A stretch of DNA of 64,000 nucleotides from Loxodes magnus (lineage: Eukaryota; Ciliophora; Karyorelictea; Loxodida; Loxodidae). A program made the translations under genes and the position numbers. The stretch is from the NCBI GenBank assembly GCA_946699065.1, contig CAMPDV010000149.1:434001-498000 (forward strand). Reading direction: 5' to 3'. The notes beneath the pieces were generated by a model, which saw only the letters and a list, made by a program, of their open reading frames with translations, had not been told where the DNA came from and did not search any database. This document shows, piece after piece, positions 50,551-61,094 of the stretch; the stretch's first letter is position 1; every line of letters begins with the position of its first letter.

Positions 50551-52572
50551 ATGTCTAAATAATTAGATGTTGAGTTAGCGAGTAGCAGGAAAACGCATTA
50601 TCGATCATCCATAAAAACGGACATTCGAAAATTAACATCAGTGCTATGCAATAAAATAAAATATCCTGTTCATTTAATTTGAAATAACATAAACGCTACT
50701 GCTTTGATAAAAAGCAATGTACTTAATTGTTTCTAGAAAAGCGAAGAATTTCAAATTCTACGTAATATTTCTGGATATGCTGCTCCTGGATAAATGGTTG
50801 CAATAATGGGAGGCTCGGGTGCTGGTAAAACTACTTTACTTAATATTTTAAGCAATAGACAATCTTTTTTAAAAGGCATGAAAACTTCGGGAGAAGTTTC
50901 GGTTAATGGAATTAATATCTAATAAGTTGGATTTTCAACTTTTGCTGGGTATTTAATGCAATTTGATGTTCTATAGTCTTCATTAACTGCAAGAGAATAA
51001 ATAGAAATAGTAGCTAAATTTCGCTTATATCATTTAAGTTAAAAAGAGCGTTAAGCTATAGTTTTAACAATGATTCTAGACATGGGAATATCTCATTGCT
51101 GTGACGAAATAGTTGGAGATCATCTAAATAAAAAAATATCAGGTGGAGAAAAAAAGAGAGTTTCTTTAGGTATAGAGCTGCTAGTTAATCCTTCATTATT
51201 ATTTCTTGATGAACCAACTACCGGTCTTGATAGTTAGAACTCTATTAAAATTTTAAAGAAAGTAAGAAAAGCAGCAGATATGGGGCATACAATACTAGCA
51301 ACTATACATTAGCCAAGTAGCTAAATTTTTAAAATTTTTGATCATTTAATTTTGATGGGTAAAGGATAAATTTTATACTAGGTAGGCTTTTATAATTATA
51401 GGGATCTTCTGAATAAGCTTACTAACACTTTTAGTAAATTGGTTTTGAAGTTCCTGAGTTTACTAATCCAGCTGAATTTTATATTAATATTTTGAGTAAA
51501 GAATGACATGAAGAGAAACTAAGGATAAAAAACTTTCATGTAACAGATTAGGAAATTAAAATTTAATCGGAAAAAGAATATCAAATAGTTTATGACAAAA
51601 TCTATTAAGTTTATACTCCAGTGTCATGTCTGATTTCAAACTTCGGCGAACTCGTTGATCCAAATCAAGAAAAACGACAGAGGATGTCATTTTGTTAAGC
51701 ATTTTGATATTTATTTATATGAACTTCAAGAGCGAGATTTCGCATGTCTCTATTCTGACCGTGACTATTAGGCTAAGCTATTCAAGCATCTATTTATGCT
51801 ATAACTTATTGGCAACTAAGCAATGATTATGAATCTATATAAGATAGAGTTGGATGCTTATTCCTATTATCAATGTTTCCTTTAACTGGAGGAATGTTTT
51901 TAGTATGCCTTGATTGTAAGAATTTTTTTTAATTTATAATTATAGAACTGGCTGATAGAAGAAACTTTTAAAGATCATAAATGTCTCATCAGTTCTCCAT
52001 TCAAGTCTATTTTTTTTCAAGATTAGCTCATTATCTATCGTTTGGTGTATTCTTATGCTTCTTTTTGACAGTACTTATGTATTTTGCTATAGGTTTCAAC
52101 ACAACATCTGCAGAAAGATTTTTCAATTTCGTTGCAATTATGTTTATGGGATTTTTAAATGCAACTGGAAAGTCTATGATATCAACTGGAATGTTTGATA
52201 CTTTAGAGGCAGTATTTGCCTTTTCACCAATACTCTTTGTGCCTTTTTTTATGTTCTCAGGCCTTTTGATAAATAATGATGATTATCCTTCTTATCTTAA
52301 TTGGATGAAATACATTTCAGACACTCAGTTCATCTTTAGCGCTTTTGTTCTTGTAATTTTTAATACAGAATGAATTTGAAGATCTAGATATGGACTGTGA
52401 TGAAGAATCTCTTTCTTAATTTCAGTATTACATTTGCATAGATCCACCAAAAATTCTCAACATAGAATTTTCTTTAGGTGAAAATATTTTAATAGGCTAT
52501 TCTCTTGGAATTATCTGCCTTATTATTGCCTTCTTACTTTACATGAAAAACTTCACTATCTTTAGAAAATGA
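50551..52572 (+). CDS. ABCG-family half ABC transporter
   Basis: A 651-residue protein after splicing, the normal size for an ABCG half-transporter (ATPase first, then six spans). ATPase motifs: Walker A GGSGAGKTTLLN, Q-loop YLMQFDVL, signature ISGGEKKRVS, Walker B LLFLDEPTTGLD and H-loop TIHQPSS. The membrane domain begins at QAFWYLFIWTSRARFRM and contains MFPLTGGMF, FMFSGLLIN and VLNEFEDLD. Introns lie at 51382-51401 (20 nt), 51916-51945 (30 nt) and 52353-52368 (16 nt). The last exactly restores the conserved N-E-F motif. TGA is Trp repeatedly (FWPWLL) and is the stop after NFTIFRK. ABCG proteins export lipids, sterols or xenobiotics as dimers; the substrate is unknown. Confidence 0.92.
51382..51401 (+). 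other. 20-nt intron in ABCG gene
   Basis: GTAGGC...ATTATAG. Removal gives ILYQGSSEQAYQHF, the usual ABCG sequence after the ATPase. Confidence 0.88.
51916..51945 (+). other. 30-nt intron in ABCG gene
   Basis: GTAAGA...ATTATAG. In phase (multiple of three), so it is supported by splice-site form and A/T content rather than by a frame change. Confidence 0.6.
52353..52368 (+). other. 16-nt intron in ABCG gene
   Basis: GTAATTTTTAATACAG. Removal restores AFVLNEFEDLD, a conserved ABCG element. Confidence 0.88.
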
Positions 52573-52666
52573 TACAGACAATTCAATTCTTTAATTGCTA
52601 TTTTCTTTATTTATTCTATTTAAATTAGTCTTTTTATATTTTAAAGCTTAACATTAAATAGGAAAA

Positions 52667-53905
52667 ATGATTCTAGAAATCATCAAGTATCAATGAAAAG
52701 ACTTTAAGCATACTTTCAATCCTAATTTTGAAGAAGGAGATGTACCTAAAGCTTAAAAAATCAATTTGGCTTATTGCTTTATTTGCTTTATTTTAGCTTT
52801 AAAAGTTATATGTGTAATTTCGAGAGCCATTGGTGTAGGATATATCTGCGACGCTGAGATCCATCATTGTGACCTGAATCATCTTTATACAATGTTTATC
52901 TAAGCTCCAGTTACATGGATGGTTGAAATGTATTTGGTAAGATAGATATTTAAGCTACCTAAAAATTAGCCAGCTCCTAAATATCACAGATTTTTCAGGT
53001 TTATTTGCGAATTTGTTGTAGCTTATAGATAATTTGGATGGGGTGCTCATTATGTTGCTAACTTTTTGGAAATGTATGCAACTAACATCCAGGCAAATAG
53101 TGGAAAATTATATGATGCTATATTTTTCTGAGACGAAATTTTTACACATTAGTAAATAATATTTTCTGGCTTCATATATCAAATGCTTTTCACAATTCAC
53201 GATAGAAAAGATAGAGTCGTTTCTCCTAAGTTAGCCATTTTAACAGTAGCTGGATAATCAGCTTCTTAAGGGGCGAGTTTAATAGAAGGGCATTCTTGGT
53301 TTTATATATTCATAATGCCAATATCATTTATAACAGTAGGATTATACAGAGCTTATAAGTACAAATATAATGTATAGCAAGCTTGGAATGACTTTTTCTT
53401 TAGGCATACTTTTTGTGTAGGTTTAATGTTTCCTTTGATTTACATCTTGTTTTTTATATTCTACGGAGGCCTAGTTGAACCTTCTAGAATGCATGGTGAA
53501 AAATACAAAAATAAAGTTCCATTTGTGTTGTTTATAGTATTCTGTGTAGTTCTTTTCATTATGATCTTATTAATAACGGATTGTCTTATTAAAAAATACT
53601 TTAAGAAGAGAAAAATAGTTGAAGTGAATATGGAATAATTGGAAGAATAAGAATAAAACTAAGTAGAAATTTAGTAGCAGTTATAGGAAAATTACGAATC
53701 TGTATAGACTAAACTCTAGTTATGGTATGTTGTTTCTATTAAGTTGGCAGCAAAGTTCAATAAACAAAATTAAATAAAACTTGACAATATTAAATATAAT
53801 AAAGAAGAAAATAGACTGTAGAAGTTTAGTTAACTTAATGAAACTACTATAAGGGAAGTATTAACAAATGAAGTAATGAATAAATTAAAGGATTAGTTAG
53901 AGTGA
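52667..53905 (+). CDS. Multi-pass membrane protein of unknown family
   Basis: A 412-residue protein in one frame. About six membrane spans (FICFILALKVICVIS, HSWFYIFIMPISFITVGLY, FCVGLMFPLIYILFFIFYGG, VPFVLFIVFCVVLFIMILLI and others). It has conserved-looking aromatic and His residues (FGWGAHYVANF, FFWDEIFTHQQ) and a long Gln/Lys-rich cytoplasmic tail ending KDQLE-TGA. TGA is Trp in YQWKDF and FFWDE. Start ATG at 52667 (MILEIIKYQW) lies 94 bp after the ABCG stop on the same strand. No family is recognised. A tetraspan-like or TLC-like fold would be guesses; proximity to the transporter does not imply shared function in a eukaryote. Confidence 0.82.
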
Positions 53906-54092
53906 ACATCAAAATAATTTTATAAACTAATTTCAATTTAATCTTAAATTTTCAGTAATTTACATCAATCCCTATAAATCCTTAAGTTAAATTTATCGTT
54001 AAATTAAATAAAATTGAACAAATAAAAGATAATAAAATAAAATTTTTTAATTAAAATAATTTTAATTTAAAAAAGAACCAAAAGATAAGTAA
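53906..54092. other. Short intergenic spacer
   Basis: A/T-rich 3' flank of the membrane-protein gene; nothing recognised. Confidence 0.5.
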
Positions 54093-54897
54093 ATGGTTTC
54101 TTTCAAAAGAAATCTAGCTAATAAAATATTTATATTTAAGAAAGATTATAAAAAGATAGTAATCCCACATTACTTGCTATTACTTAATTCTTTTATATTA
54201 ACTAAAAAGTATTGATATATTTGTGCTATTATATTTCATAGATAAAATTACTGAGAAAAAATAGAAAAAATGAAAATCCAAACTATATGAACATAATTAA
54301 TTTTTAAGTGAAAATTAGATAAGATAATTAAAATTTAATCTTATTTTATTATTCAAAGACATCCTCAATACTAGCAAAAGTTTTAAAGCGTTTTTTACAG
54401 GAGATACGGTGAGTAATAGCAAAAAAATTTGCATATAAAAGCACTATTTTTATTAAATTTAATGATTTAAGGTGGAGTTAACTTAAAGTCTAACAGAAAG
54501 AAGTAATATAAGTATTTATGGATCATTGCTTTATGGTTAAAATTTTATTTATAAGCATGATAAACTAGGTGTTTTATCAATTAGCAAACGCCTGAATGGA
54601 CGTCATTTTTTATAGCTGTAGTGAAAAAATGAAAAGCATGTTGTAATATGAGAATTTTTCAAGGAATGGGAATAATTAAGGAAATTGAGAGTAAAGTATT
54701 ACAATAGTGTGAAACTAAAACGAAATTAGAGGTTAGTGATTATGGTTTGTTATGATAAAACATAAGAAATTAATTTATCATATAAAGAGAAAAATTTTAA
54801 ATATTAAAATACAATCATATTATTTGATAATGCTAATTAATTGCAAACACCTTTTCTTAAGCAGACGTTCCTTATTCCCTAAACCTTTTTTAATTGA
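54093..54897 (+). CDS. Hypothetical protein with a one-base frame break
   Basis: About 266 residues. It starts MVSFKRNLANKIFIFKKDY and changes frame at an A5 run near 54207 (FILTK joining SIDIFVLLYFIDK). It continues with clearly protein-like composition (KSKLYEHNQFLSENQ, TGDTVSNSKKICIQKHYF, RSNISIYGSLLYGQNF, SKRLNGRHFLQLQWKNEKH, EFFKEWEQLRKLR) to LIPQTFFN-TGA. Removing one A from the run makes the whole length a multiple of three. No domain is recognised. It may be a real divergent gene with an assembly indel, or a recently broken one. Confidence 0.5.
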
Positions 54898-55333
54898 AGC
54901 AAATTATAAATAAATAACCATTATCTTCAATTTATAAACAATTTTTAAATTAAATTTTAAAAATTTAAGCATTTTAATATTATGATATTAAGGTGAAAAT
55001 TGCTTCAAAAGCTTATGTAACTTACATTAAATGATAAATATTTTACTTTAGAAAATAATTATTTACGCTTATAATAAATTTAATTTGATGTAGCAGTAAA
55101 TAATTATGAAAGTTTAATAATAACGAAGATAATTGAGAAAGTTAAAAATATAATTTAATTCATTTATTATAAATAACTCATGTTTTCTAAAATTATTCCA
55201 TAATAAGCAACCATTTATTTAAAAATTTAGCTTATTTTTTATGCAGCTAAGAGCACATAATAAGGCATTCTTTCAGGAGACATATTTAATTAAAACTAAC
55301 TAATTATAAAGATTGATGCTCCTTAAATTTAAA
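54898..55333. other. AT-rich spacer
   Basis: Between two hypothetical plus-strand genes; no feature recognised. Any upstream exon of the next gene would lie here. Confidence 0.4.
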
Positions 55334-55942
55334 ATGAAATTTAAGATTAGAAACTAGTAAATTTGAATTTAGCATCATAATAACTTAATTTTAATAATCA
55401 TAATATAGAAATAGCTATTTAGTTAAATCTTTAAAATTTTATTAAGAAATTATTTTATTCTTTAACTTTTAAATCATAGTAAATTGATAAAATTGGAGAC
55501 TAAATTAATAAAATCTATATTAAAAAACTAAACTGGAAATACAGAGGAAAGATTGCTAGATGAAAATGTTTAAGTCAACTATTCAAATCGCTTTAAAAAG
55601 AGTGAGACAGAATATAAAGAGTATTTATAATCAACATTATTAGAGACCTAGAAAAATTGGTAGAATATGGAAAACGAAAATAAAAATATCTAAAAAATTA
55701 GCTGATAAAATGAAATAGAAGTTTTTATATATAATTCTTAGAGCTATAAAGGAAAAAAAATTGACCAGAAATTTGTAGTTCCTGAACAAAAATTTAAGAA
55801 AATATAAAAATAAAATAGAAATATTAATATAGAAGAGCAAATGAGTTTAATTAAATAATTAAAAGGAGGGGAATTCGAAATTCTTAACCCAATACAAGAA
55901 GATAAAGAATTGATGGAAATTTTTTCTCAAATTTAGAGTTGA
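55334..55942 (+). CDS. Hypothetical charged protein, start uncertain
   Basis: The clearly coding part is about 55480-55942: TGNTEERLLDENVQVNYS, NMENENKNIQK, GKKIDQKFVVPEQKFKK, NIEEQMSLIKQLKGGEFE and DKELMEIFSQIQS-TGA. It is rich in Glu/Lys/Gln, unlike the flanks, and coiled-coil-like. The first upstream in-frame ATG is at 55334, but the intervening 45 codons look poor, so the true start may be an upstream exon or the internal ATG at 55664-55669. No family is recognised. Confidence 0.55.
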
Positions 55943-56415
55943 TCTTCATCTTTAAGATATTTATTATTTAATAAAATATATTAAAAAATAAATAATTTAA
56001 AATATTATGACTATGCTTTATCATATGTTAAATATCTTAGACTTAAAAATATTCTAATTTATAAAATGAACATTATTCTATTATTTTAGTAGTTAGAAGA
56101 AAATTTAATAAAGTAAAATCTAGTTTAAACACAAAGTATTGCATTTAATATTATTTTATTACAATATAACTTTCATTATAGTTAATATTGACTAACTAAA
56201 AATAAGAAATAAATATTGTTTTAAATTATAGAACTATCTTTTAAGATATATAAATTGGAGAATGCTAATAATTATAGTAGATAAAATTTAAAAAATCTTT
56301 TTATTAGAGGGAAAGATGAATGATTGTATTTAAAGAATTTTTAAGTTGGTAATATCCATATATAAGAATATTAATTACTAATTTTATTTACAAGCTTTAA
56401 TGATATTAATATCGA
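55943..56415. other. AT-rich spacer between convergent genes
   Basis: Nothing recognised. Confidence 0.45.
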
Positions 56416-57681
56416 TCACCGCTATAAAATGTTCTTAGTTTCTTCTCTTATCAATCTACATAATATTAATTATAAATACCTGCCTATTCTTATCAAGTTA
56501 TTTTCACTTAAATCTCGATTAAGAGGACTGCGTCAAGCTAGTTTTTGGTAATCTTTGGACTCTGCATATAAAGAGATTAAATTATCTTCATATCCGAAAA
56601 ATTAGTCATGATCATTAGTTTTAATATGATTTCCCAAAGGAATTTTCTTTTTTCTGCACTTTTTTATTCCTATACTTAATATTAAGAAAAAATACGGAGT
56701 CATAATTCTTCCTGGATTATATTGAATAGGATTACAAATTTTAGCCTTCCCTATAGCGGGCTTAACAAGTGTAAAGTCCTTGAATCGCTATGAATAGTAG
56801 GTTTTCTTATTCTTGGTATTTATTTTAAATAATGTATCTAAATAAGTTCGATTATTCACTTAATTTTAGTTTACAATTCCTTAACTTTTATTCAACACAA
56901 AATTTTTCAATATATCGCTATTTGTAAGCCATGTTGAACTCCTTCTATTTTATTTAAAGTTATTTTTAGTTGACTATATTGATAAATTATTTGGATTTCT
57001 ATTTTTCAAAATTAGAAATTCTTAATCAGTAAAAAAAGAATTCAAATTAGAGTTATTAAGTTAACTAGAATGTAATGGATCAGGACTCTAACTTTTTGCC
57101 TCACTTTTATTAATAAAATTTGGTAGAATTTTATTTGATTTACTAAGGTTTTAGGAAAGCATAAACTAAATTTTATCATTAGTAATTTTAATTTGATATG
57201 AAGGTTTTCTTAAGTCCTATTTTTGAATTTACCATTAATTTAGTTATTATTACCTGATTTATTCCTATTGCTATTTCATTTTTTTGTTTAAGTATTTGTT
57301 TTTATCTTATAATTTAATTATGTTGGATCTTTTTCTAAATTAAACTTTCTAAGTTTATACATTTTATCTTGTCCTTTTTTTCTAAATAATCTATAATTGG
57401 GCTTTCTCTTCTTATTCATTTAAAGTAGAAGATTCAGTGCTTTTTGGTTCTTATATATCAGCTATAAAATAATTTTATATATCTTTGTTCATAAGATTCT
57501 AATTATTATAATTCCCTCTATTTTGCAGTCTAGTTTTCTAATTAGTTGCTCCAGAAGATTTAGATGAGAATGAAGAATCTATATTTTATTAGCCATCTTC
57601 TAAATTCAAAACCGCAGAAGCAAAATTATGAAATTAAGCTTTATCAACCAAAGGTCTTTTTTTCTAGAAACTATTTTTCAT
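56416..57681 (-). CDS. Hypothetical protein with disordered Gln/Asn-rich body
   Basis: A 421-residue protein in one clean frame. It starts MKNSFQKKRPLVDKAQF. A Ser/Gln-rich first half (NIDSSFSSKSSGATNQK) has a coiled-coil-like segment near 130-170 (KNKYLNKKMKQQQEQIRQQQ). The more ordered C-terminal third includes FKDFTLVKPAIGKAKICNP, GRIMTPYFFLILSIG and LAWRSPLNRDLSENNLIRIGRYLQ, ending NILQR-TGA. No domain is recognised. Composition and an exact multiple-of-three length support a real gene. Confidence 0.72.
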
Positions 57682-59954
57682 ATTTAATAAAATATTATAA
57701 TCTCTTCAAATCACTTCAACGTAATAACTACTTTTGCTAATTATGCTTTATTACTTACTTAAATACAGTACTTAAATAAAGAGTTAGTAATAATAAAACC
57801 TAATCTTATACAGCATAAACACTGTACTTTTTTATTTAAAGTTGCATTTATTTAAGCTTAAAACTTATTCCTTAATTATAAATTTAATCTTACCTAGCTT
57901 TTAATTACATTTTAAGCTGCTATATCAAAATTGCTTATAACAAATGAAGTAAATTCAAAAAGCTTAGAAAATTAAACAAAATTAAAGTTTAACTTAGTAA
58001 AGTAGTTTTGGTCTTTAATTAGAAATAGTTAATTAAATAATTTCAAATTCTAAATAAGTCCTTTAAAAATTGGATACTTTGTCCTAACCACTTATGATTT
58101 TAAAGAATATAAATAATGAATCTAACTATTTACTTACATAATAATCCCTTTAGTCTATTAAATTTGCTTTTATTGTTTTTTGGTAGAAAATCTCAGCAAA
58201 ATGATTCATTTTTATAAAAATATTATTATTCATAATAAAACCATTTAAATTAAAAATTATGCAATTTAGTAATTATTTCTCTTTTCTTATTTAAGTAAAT
58301 ATCACTAATTACGCTAAATACCTAAATTATTATATTAAGTTTAAGCTATTTCTTATAATATTTAAAATTTATCATCTAATTTAAGTTATAGCATACAATA
58401 CTGGTACTTCACATTTATTTAACTTAATTTATATTCTTTTATTTCTAAGAAATTTAGTTAAAATTTAAGAATTAAGTATATTTTTTATTTTTACTCATAA
58501 CTTACTGTAAAAATAGCTAAATTTTAAATTTATGGATACTATAATTTCTGATCTTTTCTCATGTTTAAAAAATAGTGACTAATATCTCTTAAAATACTTT
58601 TATATTTTATCTATTAGCATGAATATATTTTTCTAGTGATATAATTAATTTTATTTTTAGCATAAAAATTTGAACTTTTATATCCTTAGCCAATCATAAG
58701 AAATGCTTTAATTAAAAATTAAATAGTAATATAACTACTCATATAATATTATTTATATAGATTTTCCCTAATATTAATATTAAACTATGTTAGATTATTT
58801 CTATTTTCCTTTTATACGATATAATAACTTCTACTTTATGCTAAATCATCTAGGCTGCTATAATTGTTAAAGTTATTATAAATTTTTCTATTTATTTTAC
58901 TTATTTATGAAACAGATCTTGCTATAATACAAATTTTATTTTAATAATAGCGCTTGTATAAAAATTGAGATACAAAATTTATAAAAATTAGATAAAAATA
59001 ATTTGAAAAGCATATATCTAATTTGTAGATAGATTACTTTAGATTATTTATAATAAACTAATTAAATCCTCTTACTATAGATATTCATATATATTTACTA
59101 ATATTTAATAATTTATTATTTTAATTAAATAAATAAACTTTAGTTTATTCTTAATGCTTATTTAATTTTATATCTTTAGCTGTTTTTTTGATAAAAATAG
59201 TTCTATTTACTTTATTTTGATTATATTTAAATTATTTTAGATTATTTAAAATATTTATAATAAAGAAAGATTTAATGCTTTAATAGAGTTTTTTAATTTG
59301 TCATAATCGAACTTTTTTTCATTAGATTTTAATTATAATAATTTTTAATATTTCTTAAATTTGTTATATAACTAAGATTTAAAAACAGTGCTTATAAAGA
59401 AAGTTTCTATTTTTAATAATAAAATAGCAATGAAAAATTAGATTTTTTCTTATTAATTCCATTATTTGCTAATATAATCACTTAATTATAAATTCTAAAC
59501 GTTAAGTTTCGTCATTTTAATACTTAAATTTCAGTTTAAGTAGCGATAACAACAGATTATATAATGATTTATTCAGTAGCAAGATAATAATTTATAATAC
59601 GAACTCATTCATTATCCTTTATACTTAATGAGTGCTTCCAAAATTAATGTGTTATTAATGTAAATTATTTAGTTAAAAATTTATAATTATCTATTTAAAT
59701 TTTGATCTAGATCTATTAATTTTACCTTCATTTTTATTTATTTTTTTCTAAGCACTGAGTTAGTGCTTCATGCCATAATTAAAAAAGAATAAAAAAGCTT
59801 AGTAAATATTTCTTTAAAATAAGAGGATTAAGTAGATAGTATGTAGATGCATTATGCCAAATTGATTAAATTCGTAACAAAAGGTATTAGATTTACAAGA
59901 TAGTTATTTTAAACTAAAGAAATACTTAAAATTATAATCAAACTGTATCTTTAT
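57682..59954. other. AT-rich intergenic stretch
   Basis: No recognisable gene; low-complexity A/T with TAA in all frames. Confidence 0.5.
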
Positions 59955-61094
59955 TCAAAAAATTTCACAACCAACACAACTTTATTTACAACATGCCTAG
60001 CCATATTCAACGTTTTTACTTTAGGCACATCATACTCTAATATCTCCATCCTAGTCTCCACTAATCAAACAGTCTTATTTCCATTAAAGAAGACTTTAAA
60101 TAGGCGAGCTATGTCCTTGAATATATTTAAGAGGTTTTAATTATTCATTTTTGTAAATTCAAAAGATGATATTATTATCAGTTCCTCCTGTTACTATAGT
60201 GTTATCTTATAATATTTCTATGGATAAAACACCATGCTGATCTTTTGAAGTTTATTATAATTTAGAACTTTCTTAAACATTCCAAAATGTAAGTTTTTCG
60301 TCAATACTTCCTGATATTAATAAATTGTAATCAAAGCAATACATTTCTGCTAAAGAAGACACATAACTTCCTTTAGTTGGTATTTTCTTTATGCATTTTC
60401 CTTTTATATAATCCCAAATTTTGATACTGTCTCCAGCTGCTGAAGCTAATAAATTCTTTTTATTTAATTTATTTAATTAGGTTATATTTGATTTATGTCT
60501 TCCTTTCAAAATTTATTTTAAACCAACTCCTATTTACCAAATTTTTATTGTTCTGCTAGCACTTGCTATTATGTTTTCTTCGGCTTTAAGTGTTATAAGT
60601 GCAGTAACGGGCCCTTTATGCACATTTTCAACTACTTGCTAAAGAAAATTTTTGGCTTTAATTGAATTTCCAAATGGAGGTAGCTCTTAATTAATATGAT
60701 CCCAGATAGACTAAAGATTTCATATATGGAACTAAGTCCATCCTCCACTTACTATATAATCATCTGTTTTGCAAAGACTTTCTATTCCATCTCTATTTGC
60801 TTTTATTTATAAGGCATGACGAAAATTTTAATTTTTAAATTCTCAGAAATTGACTAATCCGTCATAACCAGCTGAAAGTAACAAATTTTTATTAAGACTT
60901 ATTAAAATTTTTACAGTACCAACATGTCCTTTTAGTTATTAGTAGCACATATTAATGTGACGACCATAACCATAACTAGAAAACATAGCACTGTTGTCTA
61001 TTTCATTGTCGAATTTTTTGATATCTTTTTAACGCTTAGAAAATACTAAATTGTCAGAATCTGCAGTCGATGGTTCAAAGCTTTTTAATTCCAT
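59955..61094 (-). CDS. WD40-repeat protein
   Basis: A 379-residue protein in one frame. At least six WD units end in characteristic strands: LKGHVGTVKILI with YDGLVNFWEF, DYIVSGGWTQFHIWNL, IIASASRTIKIWQI, LLASAAGDSIKIWDY, LLISGSIDEKLTFWNV, TIVTGGTDNNIIFWIY and LISGDQDGDIRVWCA, with GH at several blade starts. This fits one seven-bladed propeller preceded by a 65-residue polar start (MELKSFEPSTADSDN). TGA encodes several of the blade Trp (NFWEF, IIFWIY, RVWCA). The stop TGA follows CEIF. WD40 propellers are general protein-interaction scaffolds; the partner is unknown. Confidence 0.87.
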
